Positions 6,669 through 13,386 of a stretch of 13,468 bases of DNA are shown here, piece by piece. Location of the stretch: assembly GCA_036518955.1 (NCBI GenBank), contig DATDMG010000095.1, positions 1 to 13,468 of the forward strand. The letters run 5' to 3'. The notes beneath the pieces are model-generated. The model did not search any database. It had not been told where the DNA came from and saw only the letters and a program-made list of their open reading frames with translations. Made by a program: the position numbers and the translations under genes. This stretch comes from DATDMG01 sp036518955 (lineage in GTDB: Bacteria; Actinomycetota; Actinomycetes; Actinomycetales; Kineosporiaceae). Position 1 is the stretch's first letter, and each line of letters starts with the position of its first letter.

Positions 6669-8168
6669 TCAGGTGAGGTCGGGGGCGGGGAAGTCGACGC
6701 CGTGCCGCCCGGTCCCGTGGGTCGTGTCGGGGCCGAAGGTCTCCAGCATCTCCAGCTCCGTGTTCACGACACCGGCGAGCCGCCGCACCCCCTCCCGAAT
6801 GCGCTCGGGAGGGGGATAGCAGTACGACAGACGGGCGCTCTGCCGCCCCTGGCCGTCAGCGTAGAAAGCGGTACCGGGCACGTACGCCACGCGTTCGGTC
6901 ACGGCCCGGGGCAGCATCGCCTTCGCGTCGAGCCCGTCGGGCAGGGTCAGCCAGACGTAGAAGCCGCCCTTCGGCGTCGTCCACCGTGCCCGCGGGATGA
7001 GGTCCGACAGGGCATCCAGCATGGCTGCCGCGCGCTCGGCGTACAGGCCACGGAACACCTCCACCTGATGCCGCCAGTCGTGGTCGTCGAGGTAGGTGGC
7101 CACCGCGAGCTGGCTGAAGGCGCTCGGGCACAGGATGGCCGCCTCGCTGGCGAGCACCAGCTTCTCCCGGACGGCGTGCGGGGCGACCGCCCAGCCCACC
7201 CGGAACCCCGGGGCGAAGGTCTTGGAGAAGGAGCCCAGGTAGAGCACCCCGTCAGGGGCGAGAGCGTGCAGCGACGTCAGCGGGCCGCCCGCGAACCCGA
7301 GCAGTCCGTACGGGTCGTCCTCGATGATCAGGACGCCGTGGCGCCGGGCGATCTCCACGATCCGGGGCCGGCGCTCCGCGGACAGGGTGACTCCCGCGGG
7401 GTTGTGGTGGTTCGGCACGGTGTAGAGCAGCTTCACCCGGCGACCGGCGGCAGCGAGTTCGGCGAGCGTTATCTCGAGGGCCTCGGGGATCAGGCCCTCG
7501 TCGTCCAGGGGGACATGAGCGACGTCCGCCTGATAGGCGCTGAACACCCCCAGCGCGCCGACGTAGCTCGGCGCTTCCGCGACCACCACGTCGCCTGGAT
7601 CGATGAAGATCCGGGCAACCAGGTCGAGCGCCTGTTGGGAGCCGGTGGTGACGACGATGTCGTCGGGGTGCGCGGCGACCTGCTGCGGCGCCATCACGTC
7701 CAGGATCCGCTCGCGCAACCCCGGGTCGCCCTGCCCGGAGCCGTACTGCAGGGCCACCGCGCCGCGGTTCGCGACCAGGCGGGCCAGGGCGTCGCCGACG
7801 ACGTCGAGGGGAAGCGCGGTGAGGGCTGGCATGCCGCCCGCCAGAGACACCACCTCCGGCCTGCTGGCGACGGCGAACAGCGCCCGGATCTCGGACGCCG
7901 TCATCCCTCGGGTGCGCGCGGCGTAGGCGTCGACCCAGCGGTCGAGGCGCGAGCCGTGCGGTAGATCGTCGTGGTCGCCGGAATCGCCCTGCCGGCTGCC
8001 GGCGCCCTGCCGGCTGCTGGCGGCGGTAGCCCCGACCGGCCGCCGTGCGGCAGCGGGACGCGTGCCGGTGCCGGCGCCGCCCTGTGGAGCGACGTGGGCG
8101 GCCGCAGAGGCACCTCCTGTCACACCCTCCTCATCGGTCGTCGCGGCATCGCGGACCACCTCGGGCAT
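6669..8168 (-). CDS. PLP-dependent class I/II aminotransferase (2-aminoadipate/aromatic aminotransferase type)
   Basis: This is a fold-type I PLP aminotransferase. It resembles the LysN/ARO8-like enzymes that act on 2-aminoadipate, aromatic or branched amino acids; the substrate cannot be fixed from sequence. Visible features: SLAGGMPA near the domain start, LQYGSGQGDPGLRERI, TTGSQQALDLVARI, PNHHNPAGV (PLP-phenol contact), IIEDDPYG (Asp to the PLP nitrogen), SFSKTFAPGFRVGW with the PLP lysine at about residue 316, and ARLSYCYPP (substrate carboxylate Arg). There is no GntR winged helix, so it is not a MocR regulator. The N-terminal ~60 residues are disordered. I chose ATG 8168 because AAGGAGGTC lies seven bases upstream; a longer frame from GTG 8186 would swallow that ribosome binding site. 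It is first in an operon with ddl, and a palindrome lies 47 bp upstream. Confidence 0.88.
   Translation of the reverse strand: MPEVVRDAATTDEEGVTGGASAAAHVAPQGGAGTGTRPAAARRPVGATAASSRQGAGSRQGDSGDHDDLPHGSRLDRWVDAYAARTRGMTASEIRALFAVASRPEVVSLAGGMPALTALPLDVVGDALARLVANRGAVALQYGSGQGDPGLRERILDVMAPQQVAAHPDDIVVTTGSQQALDLVARIFIDPGDVVVAEAPSYVGALGVFSAYQADVAHVPLDDEGLIPEALEITLAELAAAGRRVKLLYTVPNHHNPAGVTLSAERRPRIVEIARRHGVLIIEDDPYGLLGFAGGPLTSLHALAPDGVLYLGSFSKTFAPGFRVGWAVAPHAVREKLVLASEAAILCPSAFSQLAVATYLDDHDWRHQVEVFRGLYAERAAAMLDALSDLIPRARWTTPKGGFYVWLTLPDGLDAKAMLPRAVTERVAYVPGTAFYADGQGRQSARLSYCYPPPERIREGVRRLAGVVNTELEMLETFGPDTTHGTGRHGVDFPAPDLT
7985..8020. repeat. 18 bp direct repeat, two units
   Basis: CGCCCTGCCGGCTGC plus three bases is repeated head to tail (7985-8002, 8003-8020) with one difference. 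On the minus strand it encodes the duplicated SRQGAG/SRQGDS in the disordered N-terminus of the aminotransferase. Confidence 0.6.
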
Positions 8169-8214
8169 CTGCTGACCTCCTTCCACTCACGCGCGGGGGC
8201 AGGAACTGATCCAA

Positions 8215-8239
8215 TGAAGAACACGTTACGTGCTCTTCA
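8215..8239. promoter_or_regulatory. 25 bp near-perfect palindrome, candidate operator
   Basis: Arms TGAAGAACACGT and ACGTGCTCTTCA flank a single central T. Eleven of twelve pairs match. It lies in the 150 bp divergent spacer, 46 bp ahead of the aminotransferase ATG and 79 bp ahead of the small membrane protein ATG. It overlaps the -35 of the candidate plus-strand promoter by four bases. Length and symmetry suit a dimeric regulator controlling both directions. It does not match a regulator motif that I know, and no regulator gene is in the window. Confidence 0.6.
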
Positions 8240-8264
8240 CCACCGATCACACTCTGCGTACCCT
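8236..8264 (+). promoter_or_regulatory. candidate promoter for the membrane protein-GNAT pair
   Basis: TTCACC (8236-8241) and TACCCT (8259-8264) are separated by 17 bases and face the 8319 gene, which would give a leader of about 45-50 bases. Both boxes are only moderate matches to the housekeeping sigma consensus. The -35 overlaps the palindrome. Confidence 0.3.
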
Positions 8265-8318
8265 GACATAGTGGCGGGCCGACCGGCAGCCCCGCCTCCT
8301 GGTATCAGGGAGTGTCGC

Positions 8319-8576
8319 ATGCGACTGGCCCGTCGGGTCGCGGCAGGGATGGTGCTCGGAGCCTCGATCGGGTTCCTGGTTGCTCTGCTGCGCCCTCGGA
8401 AGGTCAGGTTCACCGAGCGGGAAGACGACTCCGGAGACCCTCTGAGGGCTGGCCACCCGCCGGCACCGATACGGACGGCCACCGAACCGTCACCTGTCAT
8501 GATCGAGGACGCTGTGGATCCGGCAGACGCCACCCCGGCCACCGAACCACAGTCCGTCATCGGAGGCACCGCCTAA
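8319..8576 (+). CDS. small single-pass membrane protein, unknown function
   Basis: An 85-residue protein. A basic start (MRLARRVAAG) leads into a hydrophobic segment at about 11-24 (MVLGASIGFLVALL). A basic RPRKVR follows, and the rest is an acidic, Pro/Thr-rich hydrophilic tail. This suggests one transmembrane helix; the basic residues on both sides leave the topology unclear. I do not recognise a family. AGGGAG lies six bases before the ATG, a good ribosome binding site. The TAA stop overlaps the ATG of the GNAT gene (TAATG), so the two are translated together. A longer frame upstream of 8319 runs antisense into the aminotransferase and is not supported. Confidence 0.7.
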   Translation: MRLARRVAAGMVLGASIGFLVALLRPRKVRFTEREDDSGDPLRAGHPPAPIRTATEPSPVMIEDAVDPADATPATEPQSVIGGTA

Positions 8577-9226
8577 TGGGTCGTCGGCTCGCACCCCTCA
8601 CCCTCGACACCCTTCCCGACGTGCCCGCTCCCTGTCGCAAGTGCATCGTCTGGGAACTGGATCCGGTGGCCGCCCGGCGTGCAGCCGAAGCCGGTGACAC
8701 CGCCTTCGAGAAGGAGGCCTGGGTCTCCGCGACGTTGCTGGAGTGGGGTTCCTGCGGCAGGATCGCGTACGTCGACGAGCAGCCGGCGGGGTTCGTGCTG
8801 TATGCGCCTCCCGCGTTCGTTCCGCGCTCGCTCGCGTTCCCGACGTCCCCGGTGAGCGCCGACGCCGTGCTGCTGATGACCGCGCGCGTCCTGTCCGAGT
8901 ACACCGGGGGCGGGCTGGCGCGCATGCTCATCCAGGCGGCCGCCAAAGATCTCACCCGGCGTGGGGTGAAAGCGATCGAGGCGTTCGGTCTCGGCACCGG
9001 TCAGGCCGCCGCCGAGGCGCCGAGTGAGCCGGGAGGCACCTGCCTGGTGCCTGCCGATCTGCTGCTCGCGGTGGGCTTCAAAACGGTGCGTCATCATCGG
9101 CGCTATCCGCGGCTGCGGCTGGAGCTCAAGAGCGCCCTGTCCTGGCGCGAGGACGTCGAGCAGGCACTGGAGCGGATCCTCGGCAGCGTCCGGGCGCCGG
9201 CGCTGACCTCGCAGTCACATGTCTGA
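8576..9226 (+). CDS. GNAT-family acetyltransferase-like protein (Rv3916c-like)
   Basis: A 216-residue protein in the position held by Rv3916c beside parB in mycobacteria. The central part looks like a GNAT fold: CGRIAYVDEQPAGFVLYAPP strands, VLLMTARVLSEYTGGGLARMLIQAAAKDLTRRG around the acetyl-CoA phosphate loop (GGGLARML), and a C-terminal ADLLLAVGFKTVRHHRRYPRLRLEL typical of the last strands. The N-terminus carries PCRKCIVWELDP with Cys20 and Cys23, a CxxC that could bind metal or be redox active. The substrate is unknown. ATG 8576 overlaps the previous stop, and GGAGG lies nine bases upstream. Its end is convergent with cwlM. Confidence 0.85.
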   Translation: MGRRLAPLTLDTLPDVPAPCRKCIVWELDPVAARRAAEAGDTAFEKEAWVSATLLEWGSCGRIAYVDEQPAGFVLYAPPAFVPRSLAFPTSPVSADAVLLMTARVLSEYTGGGLARMLIQAAAKDLTRRGVKAIEAFGLGTGQAAAEAPSEPGGTCLVPADLLLAVGFKTVRHHRRYPRLRLELKSALSWREDVEQALERILGSVRAPALTSQSHV

Positions 9227-9247
9227 ACGGCTCCGCGGAGAGCTACG

Positions 9248-9265
9248 CCGGGCGCGGGAGCCCGG
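9248..9265. terminator. candidate terminator hairpin between convergent genes
   Basis: CCGGGC (9248-9253) and GCCCGG (9260-9265) form a perfect 6 bp GC stem with a six-base loop. It lies in the 56 bp gap between the ends of the GNAT gene and cwlM. There is no U-tract and the stem is short. Confidence 0.3.
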
Positions 9266-9282
9266 GCCCGGACGACGGCGGG

Positions 9283-10443
9283 TCAGGCCCGCCCGGCGAT
9301 CGTCAGCACGTCGGTGAGGTGCAGGGTTCCGGTGCGGGCGTCCTCGTCGCCGAGATACAGCCGCTGCACGGCGATGACGAGCGCCTCGGCGATGGCATCC
9401 CGGAAGTCGGGACGCGAGAGCCGTTCCCGATCCGTGGGATTGGTCAGGTACCCGATCTCCACCTGCACGGCCGGCATCCTCGTCATCCGGACCATGTCGA
9501 TCGTGCAGGCGTGCGAGCGCAGGTCCACCATCCCGGTGCGCGCCACCACCTCGCTCTGCACCAACTGCGCCAGTCGGGCGCCGACCGCGGAGCGGGAGCC
9601 GACGCGGGCGTCGCCCCAGTAGAAGCTGGCGACCCCGGACGGCACCGGTGAGGCGTATCCGTCGGAGTGCAGCGAGAGGACCAGGTCGGCGCGCACGTCC
9701 TGGGCCAGGGCCGCCCGCGCCGCGACGTCCGGCCCGGCCGACGCGCCCCTGGTCAGCACGGCCACCACCCCGGTCGCCGCCAGCCGGCCCTCGACCCGGG
9801 CGGCGATGTCCAACACGACGTCCGCCTCGGCGAGGCCGTCGACGACGACGCCTGGGTCGGCGCCGCCGTGCCCCGGATCGATGACCACGGTCTTGCCGGC
9901 GAGACTGGAGCCGGCCACGGCGACGTCCGCCTGCTGCCGGAGCGCCCACGGATCACCCCCGCCGACGGCCCGCGCCAGGGCGGACATCGCCCGGAGCGTG
10001 GCCGGGCCGCACAGGCCGTCCGCCTGCAGGCCGAGTCCGCGCTGGAGTTCGCGCAGCGCCGCCTCGGTGCGCTGGCCGAAGATCCCGTCAACCGGACCGG
10101 CGAAGACGCCGAGGACGACGAGCCGCTCCTGGAGGGCTGCGACGTCGTCCCCACGCATCAGATGACCGGGGGTGAACAACAGGATGCGGTCCCCGAGACA
10201 CCATCGGGCGCCGTCGAGGACACGGGAGGTCTGCGGGCCGACGACGCCGTCGGCAGCTAGCCCGCGCAATTGCTGGAAAGCCTTCACCGCGTGCTCGAGG
10301 CACTCGTCGAAGGTGTCCGGCTCCCCGTCGTCGGGGAGCTGCACACCGGCCCGGACTAGCAGGTCGCGCAGGGCCTGGATGCGGGGGCCGCGATCTCCGA
10401 GGCGCAACGCCCCGGCCACTCCAGGAACTGGGCGTGTCGTCAC
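9283..10443 (-). CDS. cwlM: CwlM-like protein: two peptidoglycan-binding domains and an amidase_3 domain
   Basis: A 386-residue protein. Two PG_binding_1-type repeats come first (about 14-78 and 96-155, with DGVVGPQT and DGIFGQRT/DGLCGPAT signatures), then an N-acetylmuramoyl-L-alanine amidase (amidase_3) domain from about 184. Putative zinc ligands His192 (DPGHGG), Glu206 and His259 (SLHSDG) and the catalytic Glu329 (VEIGYLTN) are all present. There is no signal peptide, so it should be cytoplasmic. In mycobacteria CwlM is not a secreted hydrolase but a PknB-phosphorylated activator of MurA, and the same role is inferred here from synteny. The C-terminal RTGTLHLTDVL holds threonines in a region comparable to the mycobacterial phosphosites. 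GTG 10443 lies six bases after the trxA stop without a strong ribosome binding site, suggesting coupling. The GTG eight codons further in is an alternative. Confidence 0.9.
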   Translation of the reverse strand: MTTRPVPGVAGALRLGDRGPRIQALRDLLVRAGVQLPDDGEPDTFDECLEHAVKAFQQLRGLAADGVVGPQTSRVLDGARWCLGDRILLFTPGHLMRGDDVAALQERLVVLGVFAGPVDGIFGQRTEAALRELQRGLGLQADGLCGPATLRAMSALARAVGGGDPWALRQQADVAVAGSSLAGKTVVIDPGHGGADPGVVVDGLAEADVVLDIAARVEGRLAATGVVAVLTRGASAGPDVAARAALAQDVRADLVLSLHSDGYASPVPSGVASFYWGDARVGSRSAVGARLAQLVQSEVVARTGMVDLRSHACTIDMVRMTRMPAVQVEIGYLTNPTDRERLSRPDFRDAIAEALVIAVQRLYLGDEDARTGTLHLTDVLTIAGRA

Positions 10444-10449
10444 TGAGGA

Positions 10450-10773
10450 TCAGGCCAGCCAGTCGGAGAGCTCGCGTAGCAGGGCGGCCTTCGGTTTGGC
10501 ACCCAGGATGGTCTTCACCAGCTCACCCTTGGCGATCACGGCGAGCGTCGGCAGTGCCGTCACGCCGTAGCGACTGGCCACGACGGGGTTCTCGTCGGTG
10601 TTGATCTTCACGATCCGGATCTTCCCGGCATGTGCCGCGGCGATCTCGTCCAGGATGGGTGAGACCTGCCGGCAGGGAGCGCACCATGGAGCCCAGAAGT
10701 CGACGACGACCGGCAGATCGGAGGCCAGTACCTCGGTCTCGAAGGTGGCATCGGTGACGGCCGCGGCGGTCAT
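10450..10773 (-). CDS. trxA: thioredoxin with CAPC active site
   Basis: A 107-residue cytoplasmic thioredoxin, of normal length. It has VVVDFWAPWCAPCRQVSPILDEIA around the active site (Cys31 and Cys34), the INTDENP segment and the cis-proline ALPT. It reduces protein disulfides and is recycled by the neighbouring TrxB. The active site is CAPC rather than the canonical CGPC; Gly to Ala at this position may alter redox potential or partner choice. I chose ATG 10773 because GAGGAG lies six bases upstream and the protein then begins like other actinobacterial thioredoxins. A longer frame reaching 10896 would overlap trxB with a proline-rich artefact. trxB ends 70 bases upstream and cwlM begins six bases downstream. 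Confidence 0.96.
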   Translation of the reverse strand: MTAAAVTDATFETEVLASDLPVVVDFWAPWCAPCRQVSPILDEIAAAHAGKIRIVKINTDENPVVASRYGVTALPTLAVIAKGELVKTILGAKPKAALLRELSDWLA

Positions 10774-10843
10774 GGCAACTCCTCGTCGGGCGTGGGACGG
10801 GCGGATGGACGGCGGATCAGGGGCGAGCGGTGGGGCCGAGGGG

Positions 10844-11848
10844 TCAGGTGGTGGCCGCGGCGATCGAGACGGCGGCTCCGGGCCGCTCCTGGTCACCCTC
10901 GTCCGCCAGGGCGGCCAGGTAGCGCTCGGCGTCCAACGCGGCGGCGCACCCGGAACCGGCCGCGGTGATCGCCTGCCGGTACTCGTGGTCGACCACGTCG
11001 CCGCACGCGAATACTCCGGCCAGGCCGGTGCGGGTCGACCGGCCCTCCACCATCAGGTACCCGTTCGCGTCGAGTTCCAACTGATCCCGGAAGAGCTCAA
11101 CCCTCGGGTCGTGCCCGATCGCGACGAAGAGCCCGGTGACGTCGATCACACGCTCCTCATCGGCAACGATATCGCGGAGCCGCAGGCCGCTCACCTTGTC
11201 CTCGCCGAGGACCTCGACGACCTCGCTGTTCCAGACAAATCCGATCTTCGGGTCGGCGGCCGCACGAGCAGCCATGATCTTCGACGCGCGCAGCTTGTCG
11301 CGACGATGGATCAAGGTCACCGATCGGGCGAAGCGGGACAGGAACGTGGCTTCCTCGACCGCGGAGTCGCCCCCACCGACGACCGCGATGTCCTGGTTCC
11401 GGAAGAACGCCCCGTCACAGGTCGCACACCAGCTCACGCCCTTGCCGGACAGCCGCTTCTCGCTCTCCAGCCCGAGCTCCCGGTAGGCCGATCCGGTCGC
11501 GATGATGACCGCCCGGGCGCGGTGGGTGGTGATTCCGCCCCACCGTTCGTCGCCGGTGTCGACCTCCTTGACCTCCCCGCGCAGCCGGACCGCCACGACG
11601 TCCTCGGGGATCAGTTCGGCGCCGAAGCGCTCTGCCTGACGCCGCAGGTTGTCCATCAGGTCCGGGCCCTGGATCCCGTCGGGGAAGCCGGGGAAGTTCT
11701 CCACATCGGTCGTGTTCATCAGGGCGCCGCCGGCGGTCACCGAGCCCTCGAAGACCAGCGGGCGCAGGTCAGCACGCGCCGCGTAGATGGCTGCGGTGTA
11801 CCCGGCCGGCCCGGACCCGATGACGATCACGTCCCGGACGTCACTCAC
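10844..11848 (-). CDS. trxB: thioredoxin-disulfide reductase
   Basis: This FAD enzyme transfers electrons from NADPH to thioredoxin. Over 334 residues it shows the FAD-binding VIGSGPAGYTAAIYAARA (9-26), TTDVENFPGFP, the ATGSA strand, the redox CATC at 141-144, the NADPH-binding VVGGGDSAVEEA (157-168) with HRRDKLRAS (181-189), and the C-terminal FACGDVVDHEYRQAITAAGSGCAAA. All catalytic parts are present. I chose the GTG at 11848 because GGGAGG sits a few bases upstream and the protein begins just before the FAD motif. The longest frame (to 12232) adds an Arg-rich stretch overlapping the anti-sigma gene and is not credible. A SigR/SigH-type promoter lies about 60 bases upstream, which fits a disulfide-stress operon trxB-trxA-cwlM. 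Confidence 0.97.
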   Translation of the reverse strand: MSDVRDVIVIGSGPAGYTAAIYAARADLRPLVFEGSVTAGGALMNTTDVENFPGFPDGIQGPDLMDNLRRQAERFGAELIPEDVVAVRLRGEVKEVDTGDERWGGITTHRARAVIIATGSAYRELGLESEKRLSGKGVSWCATCDGAFFRNQDIAVVGGGDSAVEEATFLSRFARSVTLIHRRDKLRASKIMAARAAADPKIGFVWNSEVVEVLGEDKVSGLRLRDIVADEERVIDVTGLFVAIGHDPRVELFRDQLELDANGYLMVEGRSTRTGLAGVFACGDVVDHEYRQAITAAGSGCAAALDAERYLAALADEGDQERPGAAVSIAAATT

Positions 11849-11904
11849 GTCGCCTCCCTGCTCTCTGCCCCTGACCGACCGTCGACCACAGCGGCCACCG
11901 CCAC

Positions 11905-11930
11905 AACCGATCCTAGGCGCCCGCTGTTCC
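11905..11930 (-). promoter_or_regulatory. SigR/SigH-type promoter of trxB-trxA
   Basis: Read on the minus strand, GGAAC (11930-11926) and GTT (11907-11905) are separated by 18 bases. This matches the known SigR (Streptomyces) and SigH (mycobacteria) consensus GGAAY-18/19-GTT. Those sigma factors drive trxBA under disulfide stress. The transcript would start near 11896-11898, leaving a leader of about 50 bases before the trxB GTG. Confidence 0.7.
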
Positions 11931-11954
11931 CGGTGCCGCCGCTGCCGTACGACA

Positions 11955-12008
11955 CGGGCGGCGGCGTGCCACGACGCACCACGCCCCGGCGGGTCCCACC
12001 GCCGCCCG
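11955..12008 (-). terminator. hairpin after the anti-sigma gene
   Basis: CGGGCGGCGG (11955-11964) and CCGCCGCCCG (11999-12008) form a perfect 10 bp GC stem around a 34-base loop that can fold further. On the minus strand it lies 37 bases after the anti-sigma stop and ahead of the trxB promoter. It would separate the sigM-type operon from trxBA. It lacks a U-tract. Confidence 0.45.
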
Positions 12009-12045
12009 GTGCCGTGCTGTCTCGCCGGACCCGGACGGCGTGACG

Positions 12046-13386
12046 TCACTTCGGGACGGACTTGAACGCGAGCGGTAGCTCGGCGCCCGCCCGGCACTGC
12101 CGCGGCACGACCCAGATGTCGAACCCTCCGGTCCGGCCCGGGAGCACGATCACCGCAGCCTCCCTGCCCTGGTAGCGGGCGAGATCGACGACGGAGGGCT
12201 GCCGGTCCTTCTCGCCGAGCCCCACCAGGCACGAGGTGAGTTGGTTCGGGTCGGCCACGGTGCCGGCGGTCCGCGTCGCCGACGCGCCGACGGCGGAGGG
12301 CGCCCCCCTCCCGGTGGGCGAGCCCTTGCCCGGGACCGTCGGGGCCGGCGCGCCCGCGAGCAGGGACTTCACCTGCGCGACGAGGGTCGCGGCGGTGTAG
12401 TCCCGGCCACTGCTGCGCATGATCGACGAGGCAGCCGGTGGTGGGAACTGCGCCTCGCCCGGGCCGCCGTTGCCGCCCCCGTCGTCACGGAGGAACACGG
12501 TTGTGCCCACCCCGCCCCCAACCACCAGCACGGCGGCTGCCGCCGCCAGCAGCATGCGCCGCGGCCGTCGACCCGAGGCCTTGTCCTCGCTGCGGACGTC
12601 GCGTCGGCTGCGCACGGACGGGCGCACCACACGGCCGGCCCGGATCGGCACCGCCGCGGTGTCCAGCGACGGGACCGGCTCGGGCTTGTCGAGGAACGCC
12701 CTCCAGGCGGCCGTCGGCGCCTCGTCGAAGCTCATCGAGGGTGGCGGCACCGGCGGCACCGGGTCGGTGCGGCGCACCTCGAGGTCGGGGGCGGAGTCGG
12801 GGCGCCGGACCATCCGCTGCGGCCGCGTGGCCGAGAGGTCGACCACGGACAGGTCGACGACGTGCGGCGGTGGCCCAGCGGCGCCCGGCGCACCTGCCAG
12901 GACCGACGGGCCCTGACCCACCGGTGCGGGAGCCATCGGCGTGAGCGGCGATCCGGGCGGCACCGGCAGCGGCGGATCCCCCGCCGACACAGATGGCATC
13001 GGTGACACCGGTGATGTGGTTGACATCGGCGGCCTGGGCGACCTCGAGGTCGGTGCCGGCCGCGGCGAGACCGGTGGTGATCCGGTCGAGGTGGCGTCGA
13101 ACCAGCTGGGCCCGGACGACGATCCGCTCGGCGCGCGACCCCGGTTGACGGCCTCCGCCGCCATCGCCCCCTCGAGGCGCAGCCAGACGTCGTCGGGCAT
13201 CGGGCCAGGCGGGTCGGCCACGAGGAGCCGGCGCACCCGCTCGGCGTCCGCCAACAGGCGTTCGCACAACGTGCAGCCCATCACGTGGGCCACCACGGCC
13301 TTCGCCTCGTCCGTCGGCAGCACTTCGGCCGCCAGGTCCGCGAGCTGGTCCTGGTCGGGATGTCGCTCGGGCACGGTGCTGCTCAC
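12046..13386 (-). CDS. zinc-type transmembrane anti-sigma factor (RsmA/Rv3912-like)
   Basis: A 446-residue protein in the place of the mycobacterial anti-SigM factor between sigM and trxB. Residues ~10-75 form an anti-sigma domain with the zinc motif HVMGCTLC (His34, Cys38, Cys41). A Pro/Ser/Gly-rich linker follows to about 270. One membrane span (MLLAAAAAVLVVGGGVGTTVFL, about 278-299) leads to an extracytoplasmic domain ending near 446, with two cysteines (TSC and RQC) that could pair. The protein should hold an ECF sigma factor at the membrane and release it on signal. I chose GTG 13386 because GGAGG lies six bases upstream and the start overlaps the preceding stop as GTGA. The alternative start at 13431 has no ribosome binding site. 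The linker makes it larger than most members. Confidence 0.85.
   Translation of the reverse strand: MSSTVPERHPDQDQLADLAAEVLPTDEAKAVVAHVMGCTLCERLLADAERVRRLLVADPPGPMPDDVWLRLEGAMAAEAVNRGRAPSGSSSGPSWFDATSTGSPPVSPRPAPTSRSPRPPMSTTSPVSPMPSVSAGDPPLPVPPGSPLTPMAPAPVGQGPSVLAGAPGAAGPPPHVVDLSVVDLSATRPQRMVRRPDSAPDLEVRRTDPVPPVPPPSMSFDEAPTAAWRAFLDKPEPVPSLDTAAVPIRAGRVVRPSVRSRRDVRSEDKASGRRPRRMLLAAAAAVLVVGGGVGTTVFLRDDGGGNGGPGEAQFPPPAASSIMRSSGRDYTAATLVAQVKSLLAGAPAPTVPGKGSPTGRGAPSAVGASATRTAGTVADPNQLTSCLVGLGEKDRQPSVVDLARYQGREAAVIVLPGRTGGFDIWVVPRQCRAGAELPLAFKSVPK

Noticed and set aside
6640..6675. CACGTG palindrome near the aminotransferase-ddl junction as an operator
   Set aside because: It is only six bases, sits over the ddl start codon inside an operon, and such motifs are frequent by chance in GC-rich DNA.
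6702..7964. 420-codon plus-strand frame opposite the aminotransferase
   Set aside because: It is antisense to a gene with all catalytic motifs. The His/Gly/Arg/Val-rich peptide has no recognisable domain.
8169..8186. Aminotransferase start at GTG 8186
   Set aside because: The added six codons are the AAGGAGGTC ribosome binding site itself, which serves ATG 8168.
10774..10896. N-terminal extension of trxA to 10896
   Set aside because: The added residues are a proline-rich translation of the trxB end and the spacer. A strong GAGGAG ribosome binding site precedes the ATG at 10773, and the thioredoxin is then the usual length.
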